From a virus: a DNA stretch of 64,000 nucleotides. The notes under the pieces are model-generated. The model made no database searches, was not told the DNA's origin, and worked only from the letters and a program-made list of their open reading frames with translations. Each line of letters opens with the position of its first letter. Position 1 is the first letter of the stretch. Below are positions 1 through 7,333 of this stretch, in pieces. The translations under genes and the position numbers were made by a program. The stretch covers positions 1 to 64,000 of the IMG/VR virus record IMGVR_UViG_3300034122_002202. The stretch is one strand, 5' to 3'.

Positions 1-72
1 AAAAGCAGTTTGCTTTGTAACACCTGTTATATAACAGATATGTTCAGCTACTTCTTCTTCCCAAAAATCCAT
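1..72 (-). CDS. Partial small protein, runs off left edge
   Basis: Only the first 24 codons are inside the window; the frame is open to the left edge. The start at 72 is chosen because an AAAGG ribosome binding site lies just upstream and a copy of the left-arm promoter (91-120) points into it. The fragment begins MDFWEEEVAEHICYITG. No function can be assigned. Confidence 0.6.
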   Translation of the reverse strand, partial: MDFWEEEVAEHICYITGVTKQTAF

Positions 73-90
73 CTCATACCTTTCTATATT

Positions 91-120
91 ATTATTCGTT
101 TTAATCTAGAAATTATTCAC
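91..120 (-). promoter_or_regulatory. Left-arm promoter copy 1
   Basis: AATAAT box at 91-96 and GTGAAT box at 115-120 (minus strand), box starts 24 bp apart as in all copies. It reads into the partial gene at 1-72. Its -35 region also supplies the TAA stop of the upstream gene. Confidence 0.7.
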
Positions 121-379
121 CCATTCTCCCTAATATTTTTAATTTCCCTCGCTCATCCACACAAACAAAATAGCTAGCCACTATCTTGCCCAACTTAGGA
201 ATGAATGGATTACCAACAGATTGCCAAATGTTAATTCTGTATCTGTTTGAATATACATTTACAACAGATGTTTGAATTACATCTTCAACTCTATCTACTT
301 GTTTGTATAGGGCTTCTAGTATTGCCCCATCACTAACTTTATCTTTTTTAGCTTCTGGTTTGTTTTCTATTGATGTCAT
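113..379 (-). CDS. Small hypothetical protein (88 aa)
   Basis: An unrecognised 88-residue protein with a charged N-terminus. The ATG at 379 (MTSIENK) is preferred over a more upstream in-frame start because AAGGAGA sits at the right distance before it. The stop codon TAA (113-115) lies in the -35 region of the next promoter. Confidence 0.7.
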   Translation of the reverse strand: MTSIENKPEAKKDKVSDGAILEALYKQVDRVEDVIQTSVVNVYSNRYRINIWQSVGNPFIPKLGKIVASYFVCVDERGKLKILGRMGE

Positions 380-415
380 ACATATCTCCTTATAAAAAAG
401 TTTCAATCCTTAAAT

Positions 416-676
416 TCATACACCCTCAACTATACTAATGTTAGCTAGAATATATCGCTCGCCCTCATCATCTGTGAGTATGGATACCCTGCGAGATCCC
501 TTGACTGAGCTTTCCCATAGCAGAATAGCCTCGGCAGCAACTTTTGGTCTGTGGCTGAAATCGCCCACTTGGTAAGGTGTTGATTCATCGTCTAGAAGAA
601 TTGGGGATTTTGCATCCTTAAAATCTCCACGCATTGTCGCTACTAACTCTCCATTTGCTAAAATATTGTACTTCAT
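416..676 (-). CDS. Small hypothetical protein (86 aa)
   Basis: Unrecognised protein, probably soluble, beginning MKYNILANGELVATMRGDF. AAGGAG precedes the ATG. Its start overlaps the stop codon of the upstream gene at 676-903 by one base, so the two are probably translationally coupled. Confidence 0.75.
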   Translation of the reverse strand: MKYNILANGELVATMRGDFKDAKSPILLDDESTPYQVGDFSHRPKVAAEAILLWESSVKGSRRVSILTDDEGERYILANISIVEGV

Positions 677-903
677 TAGTTCCTACTCCTTTCTCGATCA
701 TCTAGTGCGTATAGTTTTTCAAGTAGTTCATTGCGGGAATCATGTTGTTTCCCTGTGGATTCCTGTTCAATCAATAGTTTTAATCCAGTAATTAAAACCT
801 CAATTTCATCAAGATGTAGATATATATTACTAATGTTATTAAACTCTTTTACCACCCATGTTTTGGGATTATTTAGAATTTTGTCAAGATCTTCGGGGGT
901 CAT
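676..903 (-). CDS. Small hypothetical protein (75 aa)
   Basis: Unrecognised, charged, probably helical protein (MTPEDLDKILNNPKTW), with a very good AAGGAG site 8 bases before the ATG. It forms a tight cluster with its neighbours at 416-676 and 916-1158. Confidence 0.75.
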   Translation of the reverse strand: MTPEDLDKILNNPKTWVVKEFNNISNIYLHLDEIEVLITGLKLLIEQESTGKQHDSRNELLEKLYALDDRERSRN

Positions 904-915
904 GATTGTTCTCCT

Positions 916-1158
916 TTAATAAACTTTACTTGCAAATAGATATTCAGATAAGGCTTTAATATAACTGGTTAGTTCTAAAACATTGTCTCGATCATCTTTA
1001 TCTAGAATATCATCTTCATGTATCCGATAGAGGTTCTTATCTGCACCTGTCGCTAACCACTTCTTATAAATCTTCACAGGTTTATACAAAGTGTAAATCG
1101 CAAAGTTATTTTCTGGCGTTCTGCAAACAACCACATCGTTTTCTTTATATTTTGTCAT
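916..1158 (-). CDS. Small hypothetical protein (80 aa)
   Basis: Unrecognised protein (MTKYKENDVVVCRTPENNF). Its ATG overlaps the TGA of the small upstream gene (1155-1310) in an ATGA arrangement, and the AAGGAG site lies inside that upstream gene, indicating translational coupling. Confidence 0.75.
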   Translation of the reverse strand: MTKYKENDVVVCRTPENNFAIYTLYKPVKIYKKWLATGADKNLYRIHEDDILDKDDRDNVLELTSYIKALSEYLFASKVY

Positions 1159-1310
1159 TTGATCTCCTTAAGTAATTGTAATTGTTCACGCAACGCTTTT
1201 ACTTCTTTACGCAACTTATCTAGTTCATTCTCATTATGTTTAATGGCAAGATGAGCAAGATCCCATCTGTTTAACTTTACAAGATTCTCAATGTCTTTTT
1301 CATTAATCAT
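1155..1310 (-). CDS. Small coiled-coil-like protein (51 aa)
   Basis: A 51-codon frame: MINEKDIENLVKLNRWDLA, followed by a Leu/Lys/Glu-rich stretch (ELDKLRKEVKALREQL) with heptad-like spacing that should form a coiled coil. AAGGAAAG precedes the ATG. The stop overlaps the next start by four bases. Function unknown. Confidence 0.65.
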   Translation of the reverse strand: MINEKDIENLVKLNRWDLAHLAIKHNENELDKLRKEVKALREQLQLLKEIK

Positions 1311-1383
1311 TTTCTTTCCTTGTTGTAGTGTGCTTGTGATATAAACCTAAAGCTTATCCATATCTCTGCCAGCCTTATATATA

Positions 1384-1413
1384 CTTATTCGTGTAGAACA
1401 CAAATTTATTCAA
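1384..1413 (-). promoter_or_regulatory. Left-arm promoter copy 2
   Basis: Boxes at 1384-1389 (AATAAG on minus) and 1408-1413 (TTGAAT). Lies between the tRNA and the small genes at 916-1310. Confidence 0.7.
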
Positions 1414-1418
1414 ATATT

Positions 1419-1490
1419 GGGGGCAGATGGGAACGATCCATCAACCTAATCTTTATGAGAGATTTGCTCTAGCCATTGAGCTATGCCCCC
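1419..1490 (-). tRNA. tRNA with CAT anticodon (Met or Ile2)
   Basis: A complete 72-nt cloverleaf reads on the minus strand. The acceptor stem is GGGGGCA/TGCCCCC, the D stem GCTC/GAGC, the anticodon stem AATCT/AGATT with loop CTCATAA (anticodon CAT, U33 present), a 5-nt variable loop, and the T stem GATGG/CCATC with loop ATCGTTC. CCA is not encoded; the discriminator base is A. CAT can be elongator or initiator Met, or Ile2 if a host lysidine synthetase modifies the C. The initiator C1-A72 mismatch is absent. It lies directly downstream of the gene at 1502-1723 and before promoter copy 2, so it is probably processed from that transcript. Confidence 0.9.
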
Positions 1491-1501
1491 TGTTTATATA
1501 A

Positions 1502-1723
1502 CTACACTCCCAAAACTTGCTTTTTACTAAAGTTATTTTGCGGGTTATCAATTGCTTGATCTTGTATCATATTTATTAGCTTAACTGTAGAATCTATTGA
1601 TTCTCTTTCTTCTGTAGATAGATGTGACCCAAGGTCAATCCTAAGAGCAAGACTTAAAATCTTAGCTTTAATATCTTGCAACTTGTTAAAGTCCAAGTCT
1701 AAAATCATTTTTACTTTTGGCAT
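1502..1723 (-). CDS. Small hypothetical protein (73 aa)
   Basis: Unrecognised helical protein (MPKVKMILDLDFNKLQDIK). AAGGAG before ATG; its start overlaps the end of the upstream gene by 13 bases. The tRNA follows 11 bp after its stop. Confidence 0.7.
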   Translation of the reverse strand: MPKVKMILDLDFNKLQDIKAKILSLALRIDLGSHLSTEERESIDSTVKLINMIQDQAIDNPQNNFSKKQVLGV

Positions 1724-1941
1724 TTAATACTCCTTACATCGTAAAGTTTTTCAATATCTTTTCTATTCAAAGGCAAAGTTACTGGTTCGCAAAGAGCATA
1801 TACCCAGTTCCTTTCCCATCGCTCCAAGTGAATATTTGATACGCTAATACATCTCAAAGTATTCTTTTCATTATCTATGATGATCTCACCTTCATATGGA
1901 TAGCCATCGCCAAGATTAGATATCTTATGTGTGTAATCCAT
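1711..1941 (-). CDS. Small hypothetical protein (76 aa)
   Basis: Unrecognised protein (MDYTHKISNLGDGYPYEGEI). A GAGGGA site lies before the ATG. It overlaps the next gene by 13 bases. Confidence 0.7.
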   Translation of the reverse strand: MDYTHKISNLGDGYPYEGEIIIDNEKNTLRCISVSNIHLERWERNWVYALCEPVTLPLNRKDIEKLYDVRSIKCQK

Positions 1942-1942
1942 T

Positions 1943-2224
1943 TTATAATCCCTCTACACTACAAAAGTGCCACGACCAACCGAAACCCTTTTCGATATAG
2001 CATTGGTGTTTCCTAGCTATCTTAATGATCGCATCCTTTTCTTTTCGCCCATGCTGACCATTTAGGGCGTAATAAAGCTCACCTTCTGCGACAAATACCA
2101 CTTCACCGAAATGACATTGACTTTCTTTCTTTTGCCATTCCTCTGCGGTATATACAGCAGTATCACAGTACTTAGATACAAACTTCTTTACATCTGCCAA
2201 TAATTTATCTCTAGTTTTAATCAT
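1943..2224 (-). CDS. Small hypothetical protein (93 aa)
   Basis: Unrecognised protein. The ATG at 2224 (MIKTRDKLLADVKKFV) is chosen over upstream alternatives because AAGGAG precedes it at normal distance. The middle contains two Cys and several His residues, but they do not form a recognisable zinc motif. Confidence 0.7.
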   Translation of the reverse strand: MIKTRDKLLADVKKFVSKYCDTAVYTAEEWQKKESQCHFGEVVFVAEGELYYALNGQHGRKEKDAIIKIARKHQCYIEKGFGWSWHFCSVEGL

Positions 2225-2234
2225 GTTATTCTCC

Positions 2235-2513
2235 TTAAATGTAGTGGTCTTGTTCATGTTGATTCATTATTCTTGGTTCTCTCTCTTTGGTGTTTATACT
2301 GTGTATTTTCAGTACAGCTTCACCTTTTTTTCTTGGCAAAACTTTAATGGTAAAGACTTCACCATTAGCATTGAGATCGTCTGCCATCTTGCGAGCCTTA
2401 TTTATGCACTCATCAAGAGTGCCTGTCCATGATGGAGTTTGTAACCATTTGCCATCCATCCAGCCATACTTACTAATCCTTGTAATTTTGTGAGTCCATC
2501 GTCTGCGATCCAT
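2235..2513 (-). CDS. Small basic hypothetical protein (92 aa)
   Basis: Unrecognised protein starting MDRRRWTHKITRISKYG; the ATG at 2513 follows AAGGAGAATAAC. The N-terminal half is basic and aromatic-rich, which would be compatible with nucleic-acid binding, but no fold is recognised. Confidence 0.7.
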   Translation of the reverse strand: MDRRRWTHKITRISKYGWMDGKWLQTPSWTGTLDECINKARKMADDLNANGEVFTIKVLPRKKGEAVLKIHSINTKEREPRIMNQHEQDHYI

Positions 2514-2523
2514 GTTATTCTCC

Positions 2524-2886
2524 TTATAAAGTTGGGAAATCAAGCCCATTTTCTTCATCTGTCTGTCCATCTTCACCAATTTCGTTTGCATACTTCCAGA
2601 TTGAATCTGCTTGTTCTTCAATCTCATCTATTGCTTTTTGAATAGTTTCTTCTGAGAAGTCTTTGTCATACTTAAGTTCAAAGACATCAGTTCCTTCGTC
2701 TGAACCTTCTACGATAGAACCAAGTTTAATGCCCCAGTCCTTAAATTCGATCCAAGCACCACAGTTTGTGTACTTGTACAAATTTCTTTCGCATTGTTTT
2801 TCATTTTCAGCAGAAAAGAATTTTAATACTGTTTTAAAACCATCTTCATACTGTTCGCTATATTCTTGTTCATGTTCTTCTATCAT
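2524..2886 (-). CDS. Acidic hypothetical protein (120 aa)
   Basis: Unrecognised, strongly acidic protein rich in Glu/Asp (MIEEHEQEYSEQYEDGF). Good AAGGAG site. The acidity is of the kind seen in small phage inhibitors of host proteins, but nothing specific points to that role. Confidence 0.75.
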   Translation of the reverse strand: MIEEHEQEYSEQYEDGFKTVLKFFSAENEKQCERNLYKYTNCGAWIEFKDWGIKLGSIVEGSDEGTDVFELKYDKDFSEETIQKAIDEIEEQADSIWKYANEIGEDGQTDEENGLDFPTL

Positions 2887-2956
2887 TTGACTCTCCTTGT
2901 ATATTTAACATTCTGTTTTAAATCTGCACACCAAAAAAATTCCATCCCCATACTTA

Positions 2957-2986
2957 CTTATTCGTTTCATCTGCCAAATTATTCAA
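2957..2986 (-). promoter_or_regulatory. Left-arm promoter copy 3
   Basis: Boxes at 2957-2962 (AATAAG) and 2981-2986 (TTGAAT); reads into the acidic gene at 2524-2886. Confidence 0.7.
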
Positions 2987-2992
2987 TCAAAT

Positions 2993-3262
2993 TTAAAAAT
3001 ACATACTTATAATGTATGAAACATGATTTTCTATATTTCCAAATGTTTTCTTTAATATCTCTTTGGTCATATCTGTACCGTTTTCCCAAACATCTTCTGT
3101 ATCTTTTACTTCTTTGAGAAATAAAGCTGCATCATCCCCTTGTAGATATACATTTGTTGTATTGTCAACTCTTTTTGATGCCTTAGAGTATAACCATAGG
3201 GTTACTGCATTAGCACTATTAGGCCAGACAGTATAGATATAAGACTTTTGTTCTTTTTTCAT
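2993..3262 (-). CDS. Small hypothetical protein (89 aa)
   Basis: Unrecognised protein (MKKEQKSYIYTVWPNSANAV). AAGGAG before the ATG, which lies one base from the stop of the gene at 3264-3428. Confidence 0.7.
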   Translation of the reverse strand: MKKEQKSYIYTVWPNSANAVTLWLYSKASKRVDNTTNVYLQGDDAALFLKEVKDTEDVWENGTDMTKEILKKTFGNIENHVSYIISMYF

Positions 3263-3263
3263 G

Positions 3264-3428
3264 CTATCTCCTTATGTTTAATAATATTTCTGAAATCTCA
3301 GAGTATTGTATTTCATTCAAAATTTCGGTTTCATCTGGATATAAGCACTCATTAAGCTCGTCATAGTTAGCCAAGCAATAACTAAGGACTACCCTTATAA
3401 TTTCACGCTGTCTATCGGTTAAGTTCAT
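3264..3428 (-). CDS. Small hypothetical protein (54 aa)
   Basis: A 54-residue frame beginning MNLTDRQREIIRVVLSYCLA, with AAGGAG 6 bases before the ATG. It ends immediately before the ATG of the next gene, supporting an operon. Helical, no recognised domain. Confidence 0.65.
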   Translation of the reverse strand: MNLTDRQREIIRVVLSYCLANYDELNECLYPDETEILNEIQYSEISEILLNIRR

Positions 3429-3472
3429 TGCTAACTCCTTTGCTACTGGTAAGACAAAACAGGGGTTTAAGT

Positions 3473-3658
3473 TTAATCATTTGCCACCAGCCTTTCTAAA
3501 AGTTTATTTATTTCTGCAACATCATACTTATCTGCTACAAACTCTGTTTCTTCGTCATCTTCAAGTGCATCTAAAAAGTAATTTGTGGCTTCAAGCAATA
3601 TTTTTAATTGCCATATTGATAATGATACTGGTACTGTTTTATTCTGATTGTCTGCCAT
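3473..3658 (-). CDS. Small acidic hypothetical protein (61 aa)
   Basis: Unrecognised helical acidic protein (MADNQNKTVPVSLSIWQLK). AAGGAG site present; driven by promoter copy 4. Confidence 0.7.
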   Translation of the reverse strand: MADNQNKTVPVSLSIWQLKILLEATNYFLDALEDDEETEFVADKYDVAEINKLLERLVAND

Positions 3659-3733
3659 GTTACTCTCCTTGTTAGTCCAGCATCGTTAACTAAGGAACGC
3701 CCTTAGTTCACGCAAAGCCGTTTCCCTTAACTT

Positions 3734-3763
3734 AGTATTCGTTTCACACTTCAAATTATTCAA
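3734..3763 (-). promoter_or_regulatory. Left-arm promoter copy 4
   Basis: Boxes at 3734-3739 (AATACT) and 3758-3763 (TTGAAT). The TGA in the -35 box is the stop codon of the upstream gene (3760-4062). Confidence 0.65.
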
Positions 3764-4062
3764 TAATTATTTCCAAAAACTTTATCTTTAATTGTATACA
3801 TACTGTAGTAAAGTTCATTGTTTGGTGCTGCTAAATTCAAATGTGTAGCACCAGTCTTAAAACTCCGTATGTGCTTATCATCAACAGGGTTATGTCCATC
3901 TACATAGATATATAGATCGGCACAATTAATAACGCCATGCTCATTCATTCTGCCTCTAAGTATATGTAGATATACTTTATCTATGTCTCTATAAGCATAA
4001 CCTTTGCCCACTTCTTGTCTTTTGATTCTCCATTGATTGCCCACCTGTTTAATTTCGATCAT
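3760..4062 (-). CDS. Hypothetical protein (100 aa), possible paralogue family
   Basis: Unrecognised protein. It has a central DLYIYVDG segment and a C-terminal NELYYSMYTI segment that resemble NLVIYRND and KELFYTSSSI in the gene at 6221-6688, and SIFVYVQG in the gene at 5783-6208. These may be diverged paralogues. AAGGAGG precedes the ATG; the stop TGA lies inside promoter copy 4. Confidence 0.7.
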   Translation of the reverse strand: MIEIKQVGNQWRIKRQEVGKGYAYRDIDKVYLHILRGRMNEHGVINCADLYIYVDGHNPVDDKHIRSFKTGATHLNLAAPNNELYYSMYTIKDKVFGNNY

Positions 4063-4261
4063 CGTATGTTCCTCCTTTCTCTGGATATCGCTCTGTTAAT
4101 TTAACCCCAATTACTCTGGCTATTTCTTCCAATACTTCAACCATATGACCAAACCCTTCTCTGCCAGAATCAGTCGAGCAATCCCACATTTTGTATTGCC
4201 CTTCTCTGCATGAATCATGTAGGTTTTGCAATAAGCTTTTAACTGTGTATATATTGTTCAT
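4049..4261 (-). CDS. Small hypothetical protein, paralogue of 4424-4672
   Basis: Residues 12-30 (NLHDSCREGQYKMWDCS) match TLHDSCTEVKYESWEPS in the gene two places upstream, followed in both by a GF.MV..L.EI segment. The two genes therefore derive from a duplication. Function unknown. Its start overlaps the stop of the 4261-4431 gene. Confidence 0.75.
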   Translation of the reverse strand: MNNIYTVKSLLQNLHDSCREGQYKMWDCSTDSGREGFGHMVEVLEEIARVIGVKLTERYPEKGGTYDDRN

Positions 4262-4431
4262 TAGATTTCATCCTCAAGAGTGCTTAATCTTTCATAAAGC
4301 TTTTTTAATTCTTTTTTGTACGAAGAATCTAAATTTTTGTTGGTAACCGCCCAAAGTTCATAGCTTAAGCTATTAGTTATCATGGATATCTCATTTGGTG
4401 TTAGCTGTACACTTACAATTGAATCATTCAT
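4261..4431 (-). CDS. Small hypothetical protein (56 aa)
   Basis: A 56-residue frame (MNDSIVSVQLTPNEISMITN) ending in a charged helix (KKELKKLYERLSTLEDEI). AAGGAG lies before the ATG. It overlaps both neighbours by a few bases and sits between the two LHDSC paralogues. Confidence 0.65.
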   Translation of the reverse strand: MNDSIVSVQLTPNEISMITNSLSYELWAVTNKNLDSSYKKELKKLYERLSTLEDEI

Positions 4432-4672
4432 TTGTTTCTACTCCTTCGCATTTGGAAAACGCAAATTCTTGTTCAAGTGCTTTAATTCTCAAGTTTAACA
4501 TATACATATGGATATATGTTTTTCCAAGTAATGTGACTATCTCTTGCAAATTTTTAACCATAGCAGAAAAGCCTTCTTTAGATGGTTCCCAAGATTCATA
4601 CTTGACCTCTGTGCATGAATCGTGCAAAGTCTGAATCATACCTTTAAGTTTTTCTTTAAATTGATCGTTCAT
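4424..4672 (-). CDS. Small hypothetical protein, paralogue of 4049-4261
   Basis: An 82-residue protein carrying the LHDSC(T/R)E-x2-Y motif shared with 4049-4261. AAGGAGAATAATC precedes the ATG. No known domain. Confidence 0.75.
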   Translation of the reverse strand: MNDQFKEKLKGMIQTLHDSCTEVKYESWEPSKEGFSAMVKNLQEIVTLLGKTYIHMYMLNLRIKALEQEFAFSKCEGVETNE

Positions 4673-4832
4673 GATTATTCTCCTTGTTAAATTTTGCTCT
4701 TAGTTCACTCAATGTTAAGGTTAGTTCTCTATTTTCTTGCCGAAAGATAAAAACGCCAAGCCCTCTTGCATCTAGCCTATAGCCAATTGATTCCATGTAC
4801 TGCAAGCACTCGTTAAGTGTTATGACTTTCAT
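4656..4832 (-). CDS. Small hypothetical protein (58 aa)
   Basis: Unrecognised protein (MKVITLNECLQYMESIGYRL). The ATG at 4832 is chosen because AAGGAGAGCAAAC precedes it; a longer upstream frame has no such site. Overlaps both neighbours by about 20 bases. Confidence 0.65.
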   Translation of the reverse strand: MKVITLNECLQYMESIGYRLDARGLGVFIFRQENRELTLTLSELRAKFNKENNHERSI

Positions 4833-5127
4833 GTTTGCTCTCCTTGTAATTTTGAACTTTGTAGTAATTTTCATTTACATAAGGAAGATCATCCTCTGTA
4901 TCAATCAACATTACGCAATCTGAAAATGGATTATATGCGTAGTCACCACACTTTATTTTTCCATAGTTTATCTTAAAGATATTCTTTTGATCAAGGACTG
5001 TGAGCAATCCTTTATAATTCTCTGCTGTCCACTTATCGTTGCCTAATTTTTCTTTAAGGGTAAACTTTTCCGCTATGCTGTCATTATCAACACGAACAAC
5101 ATCAACGCCACTTGCAAACTTACTCAT
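4813..5127 (-). CDS. Hypothetical protein (104 aa)
   Basis: Unrecognised protein (MSKFASGVDVVRVDNDSIAE), rich in Lys, Asp and Tyr. TAGGAG site before the ATG. Confidence 0.7.
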   Translation of the reverse strand: MSKFASGVDVVRVDNDSIAEKFTLKEKLGNDKWTAENYKGLLTVLDQKNIFKINYGKIKCGDYAYNPFSDCVMLIDTEDDLPYVNENYYKVQNYKESKHESHNT

Positions 5128-5129
5128 GT

Positions 5130-5486
5130 TTATTCTCCTATGTAATCCATATCTAATAATTTCATAACGCCATAAGTATGAACATTCTCTTCGCCACCAT
5201 CGTGGACAAACTCAATTTTTACTCTTACATATATGCCACCATTTTTATGAATAAGCTTTCGCCCACTTATATAGATATTGGTAGCTATTTCTGTAGTACC
5301 GAATGTGTAGCCAGTTGGCAGATAGAAGTCTGCTTTATCCCAGTCACTAGACTTCAAGCACTCTCCGAATTTCCAACCATCAGCGTGAACATAATAGCCA
5401 ACCTTGGCTTCAACCTTCCATCCATTGATCACTTTAAACTTCGGACAATCCTTTGGATTAAGTGCAATGCTCATTCTTTTTTTCAT
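5130..5486 (-). CDS. Hypothetical protein (118 aa)
   Basis: Unrecognised protein, probably beta-rich with many Gly and aromatic residues. The ATG at 5486 (MKKRMSIALNPKD) is preferred to the ATG two codons earlier because the latter abuts the AAGGAG site directly. Confidence 0.7.
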   Translation of the reverse strand: MKKRMSIALNPKDCPKFKVINGWKVEAKVGYYVHADGWKFGECLKSSDWDKADFYLPTGYTFGTTEIATNIYISGRKLIHKNGGIYVRVKIEFVHDGGEENVHTYGVMKLLDMDYIGE

Positions 5487-5522
5487 TTCCATCTCCTTGG
5501 TTAAGTTTAATCTCCATACTTA

Positions 5523-5552
5523 GTTATTCGTACAAACTCAATTTTTATTCAA
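5523..5552 (-). promoter_or_regulatory. Left-arm promoter copy 5
   Basis: Boxes at 5523-5528 (AATAAC) and 5547-5552 (TTGAAT). The TAA that begins inside it (5545-5547) terminates the upstream gene. Confidence 0.7.
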
Positions 5553-5769
5553 CTTTTTTTTCTTGAATATTTCCTAAATTTTCAATGTCAAAAGTTGGGT
5601 TAGGCAAGAACCTAAATTGCCCACTCCTAAAGTGACGAAGCTTTCCATCTACTTCAGAGACTATGGCGAATACATCATTTGAAAATGCCCCGCCATCTCG
5701 AACATATACAAGCAATCCATACCCAAGATTTGTTTCTACTGGCATTGGATTTCTAAATTCGTACAACAT
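5545..5769 (-). CDS. Small hypothetical protein (74 aa)
   Basis: Unrecognised, probably beta-rich protein (MLYEFRNPMPVETNLGYGL). AAGGAG site; ends inside promoter copy 5. Confidence 0.7.
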   Translation of the reverse strand: MLYEFRNPMPVETNLGYGLLVYVRDGGAFSNDVFAIVSEVDGKLRHFRSGQFRFLPNPTFDIENLGNIQEKKVE

Positions 5770-5782
5770 TTAATCTCCTTAG

Positions 5783-6208
5783 TTATGGAATATATTTTTG
5801 CATGATTGCATATTTACAATTATAGAACTTTCCATCATGTACATAAACTCGATCACTATAGTGCCAGTTCTTAAGGTCTTTTGAATCTGTATCGTTTAAG
5901 AAAGGAATATGCGGGAATGATCTTTTAATAATTGCAATCTTATTATCTTCCTTCTCGTTCCTGCCTTGCACATATACAAATATGCTTTTGCAAGTAATTA
6001 CATATTGATATGAGTATGTGTAAGGATAATTCGGAACTATTGGATCAAGTGTCTTAACTTCTTTACATGATTCAATACCTACAAGCTTAATGTAGACATC
6101 TTCCATATCTACCCAATCCGTTCTTGTTAGTCCATCCTTTTTCAAGGTTGTAATCTTATATCTATATGTGTTACTTATACCGCTATATTCTTTTGTGAAT
6201 GTAATCAT
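5783..6208 (-). CDS. Hypothetical protein (141 aa)
   Basis: Unrecognised protein. It contains CKSIFVYVQGRNEKEDNKIA and a C-terminal DGKFYNCKYAI segment that may be related to the proteins at 3760-4062, 6221-6688 and 6699-7019. AAGGAG site before the ATG. Confidence 0.7.
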   Translation of the reverse strand: MITFTKEYSGISNTYRYKITTLKKDGLTRTDWVDMEDVYIKLVGIESCKEVKTLDPIVPNYPYTYSYQYVITCKSIFVYVQGRNEKEDNKIAIIKRSFPHIPFLNDTDSKDLKNWHYSDRVYVHDGKFYNCKYAIMQKYIP

Positions 6209-6220
6209 GTTTGATTCTCC

Positions 6221-6688
6221 TTAAATACAAATTGGTTCAATTGAAGACTTACAGCTAATAGAAGACGATGTATAGAACAGTTCTTTGCCAGAAGAGAAGA
6301 TATTTAAGTTCTCAGCTTTGTCCATGTTTGTACCATCATGACCAGCCCAGTTCGGGGTTACTCTAGGATTGTATGACAACTTCATGTGTGTTTTTGCCAC
6401 AACTTTATTTATATGGTTAATGTTTGCTCTTCCACCAGCAGTATCATTTCTGTAGATAACTAGGTTCTCACACTCTACCCATGCACACACAGTCTTATTT
6501 GCCCCGCATTTGATCTTTGTAGCTGTAGCCACATGATTGACCAACTTGGCATTAATCATCTGTATACACACAGTAGAAGGGTCGCAATAGAATGGCTTGC
6601 CACTTGGCTTCTTTGGTGAAGCATCACCAGTAATCTGCCACTTCATGTAGTTCTCGCCCTTAGAAAGATGAAATCTTACCTTATACAT
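6221..6688 (-). CDS. Hypothetical protein (155 aa)
   Basis: Unrecognised protein with several Cys and His residues. The start at 6688 (MYKVRFHLSKGENYMKWQ) follows AAGGAGG. It shares the C-x-N-L-x-I-Y and E-L-F-Y patterns with its relatives in this arm. Confidence 0.7.
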   Translation of the reverse strand: MYKVRFHLSKGENYMKWQITGDASPKKPSGKPFYCDPSTVCIQMINAKLVNHVATATKIKCGANKTVCAWVECENLVIYRNDTAGGRANINHINKVVAKTHMKLSYNPRVTPNWAGHDGTNMDKAENLNIFSSGKELFYTSSSISCKSSIEPICI

Positions 6689-6698
6689 ATCGACCTCC

Positions 6699-7019
6699 TT
6701 ATTTAATCAGACTTGAATCAACTAATGGATAACAATATTCGCCCAAATGAGCATCTAAAACATCAGTAAAACCACCATGTGTAACTCTATAGATATTCTC
6801 ATAGCCAGCATAGCTAATGAAATTAACAGGTCTGTCTTTAAACGCCCTCTTTAATGCTGCTACTGTTTTGTTATATGTTCTTGGCTTGCATTCATCACCC
6901 TTAAGATTCCATGATGGTTTCCACCAATATTCAATCTGGTAGACAAGTTCTTGCTTGCCCTCAATGTTTAACTCTAGGTAGTTTCTAATCCCACTAAGTT
7001 TGTATACATAAGCACCCAT
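6699..7019 (-). CDS. Hypothetical protein (106 aa)
   Basis: Unrecognised protein (MGAYVYKLSGIRNYLELNIE). The ATG at 7019 follows AAAAGGAG; upstream in-frame codons lie in promoter copy 6. A K-x-V-A-A-L-K-R-A-F segment resembles KIAIIKRSF of the gene at 5783-6208. Confidence 0.7.
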   Translation of the reverse strand: MGAYVYKLSGIRNYLELNIEGKQELVYQIEYWWKPSWNLKGDECKPRTYNKTVAALKRAFKDRPVNFISYAGYENIYRVTHGGFTDVLDAHLGEYCYPLVDSSLIK

Positions 7020-7062
7020 ATCAATCTCCTTTTGTTGTAGTTGTCTTTCCTTGCCATACTGT

Positions 7063-7092
7063 ATTATTCGTACCAAAACCAATTTTATTCAA
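7063..7092 (-). promoter_or_regulatory. Left-arm promoter copy 6
   Basis: Boxes at 7063-7068 (AATAAT) and 7087-7092 (TTGAAT), 40 bp before the gene at 6699-7019. Confidence 0.75.
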
Positions 7093-7120
7093 TTTATTTT
7101 AAATATTTTTTCATACTGTG

Positions 7121-7333
7121 CTACGGTTTAATTGCACCAAATGCGTTTTCTACCCCCTCAAAGCTAAACTCTACTGTTTTATGCCCATTTAATGACATTA
7201 TTTTCACTCCATTTTTAGTGACTATGACCAAAGAACTACCCTTGATCTTCCACACCCACACTTCCTCATTAGGCAAATTAGGGTTGTTAACAGACACTAA
7301 AAAGTTGTTAGGTACTAAACTTGTTTCTTGCAT
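7121..7333 (-). CDS. Small hypothetical protein (70 aa)
   Basis: Unrecognised protein (MQETSLVPNNFLVSVNNPN). The ATG at 7333 is taken because a GGGGG stretch sits 5 bases before it; a TTG 15 codons upstream is less likely. Composition is beta-like (VWVWKIKGSSLVIV). Confidence 0.5.
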   Translation of the reverse strand: MQETSLVPNNFLVSVNNPNLPNEEVWVWKIKGSSLVIVTKNGVKIMSLNGHKTVEFSFEGVENAFGAIKP

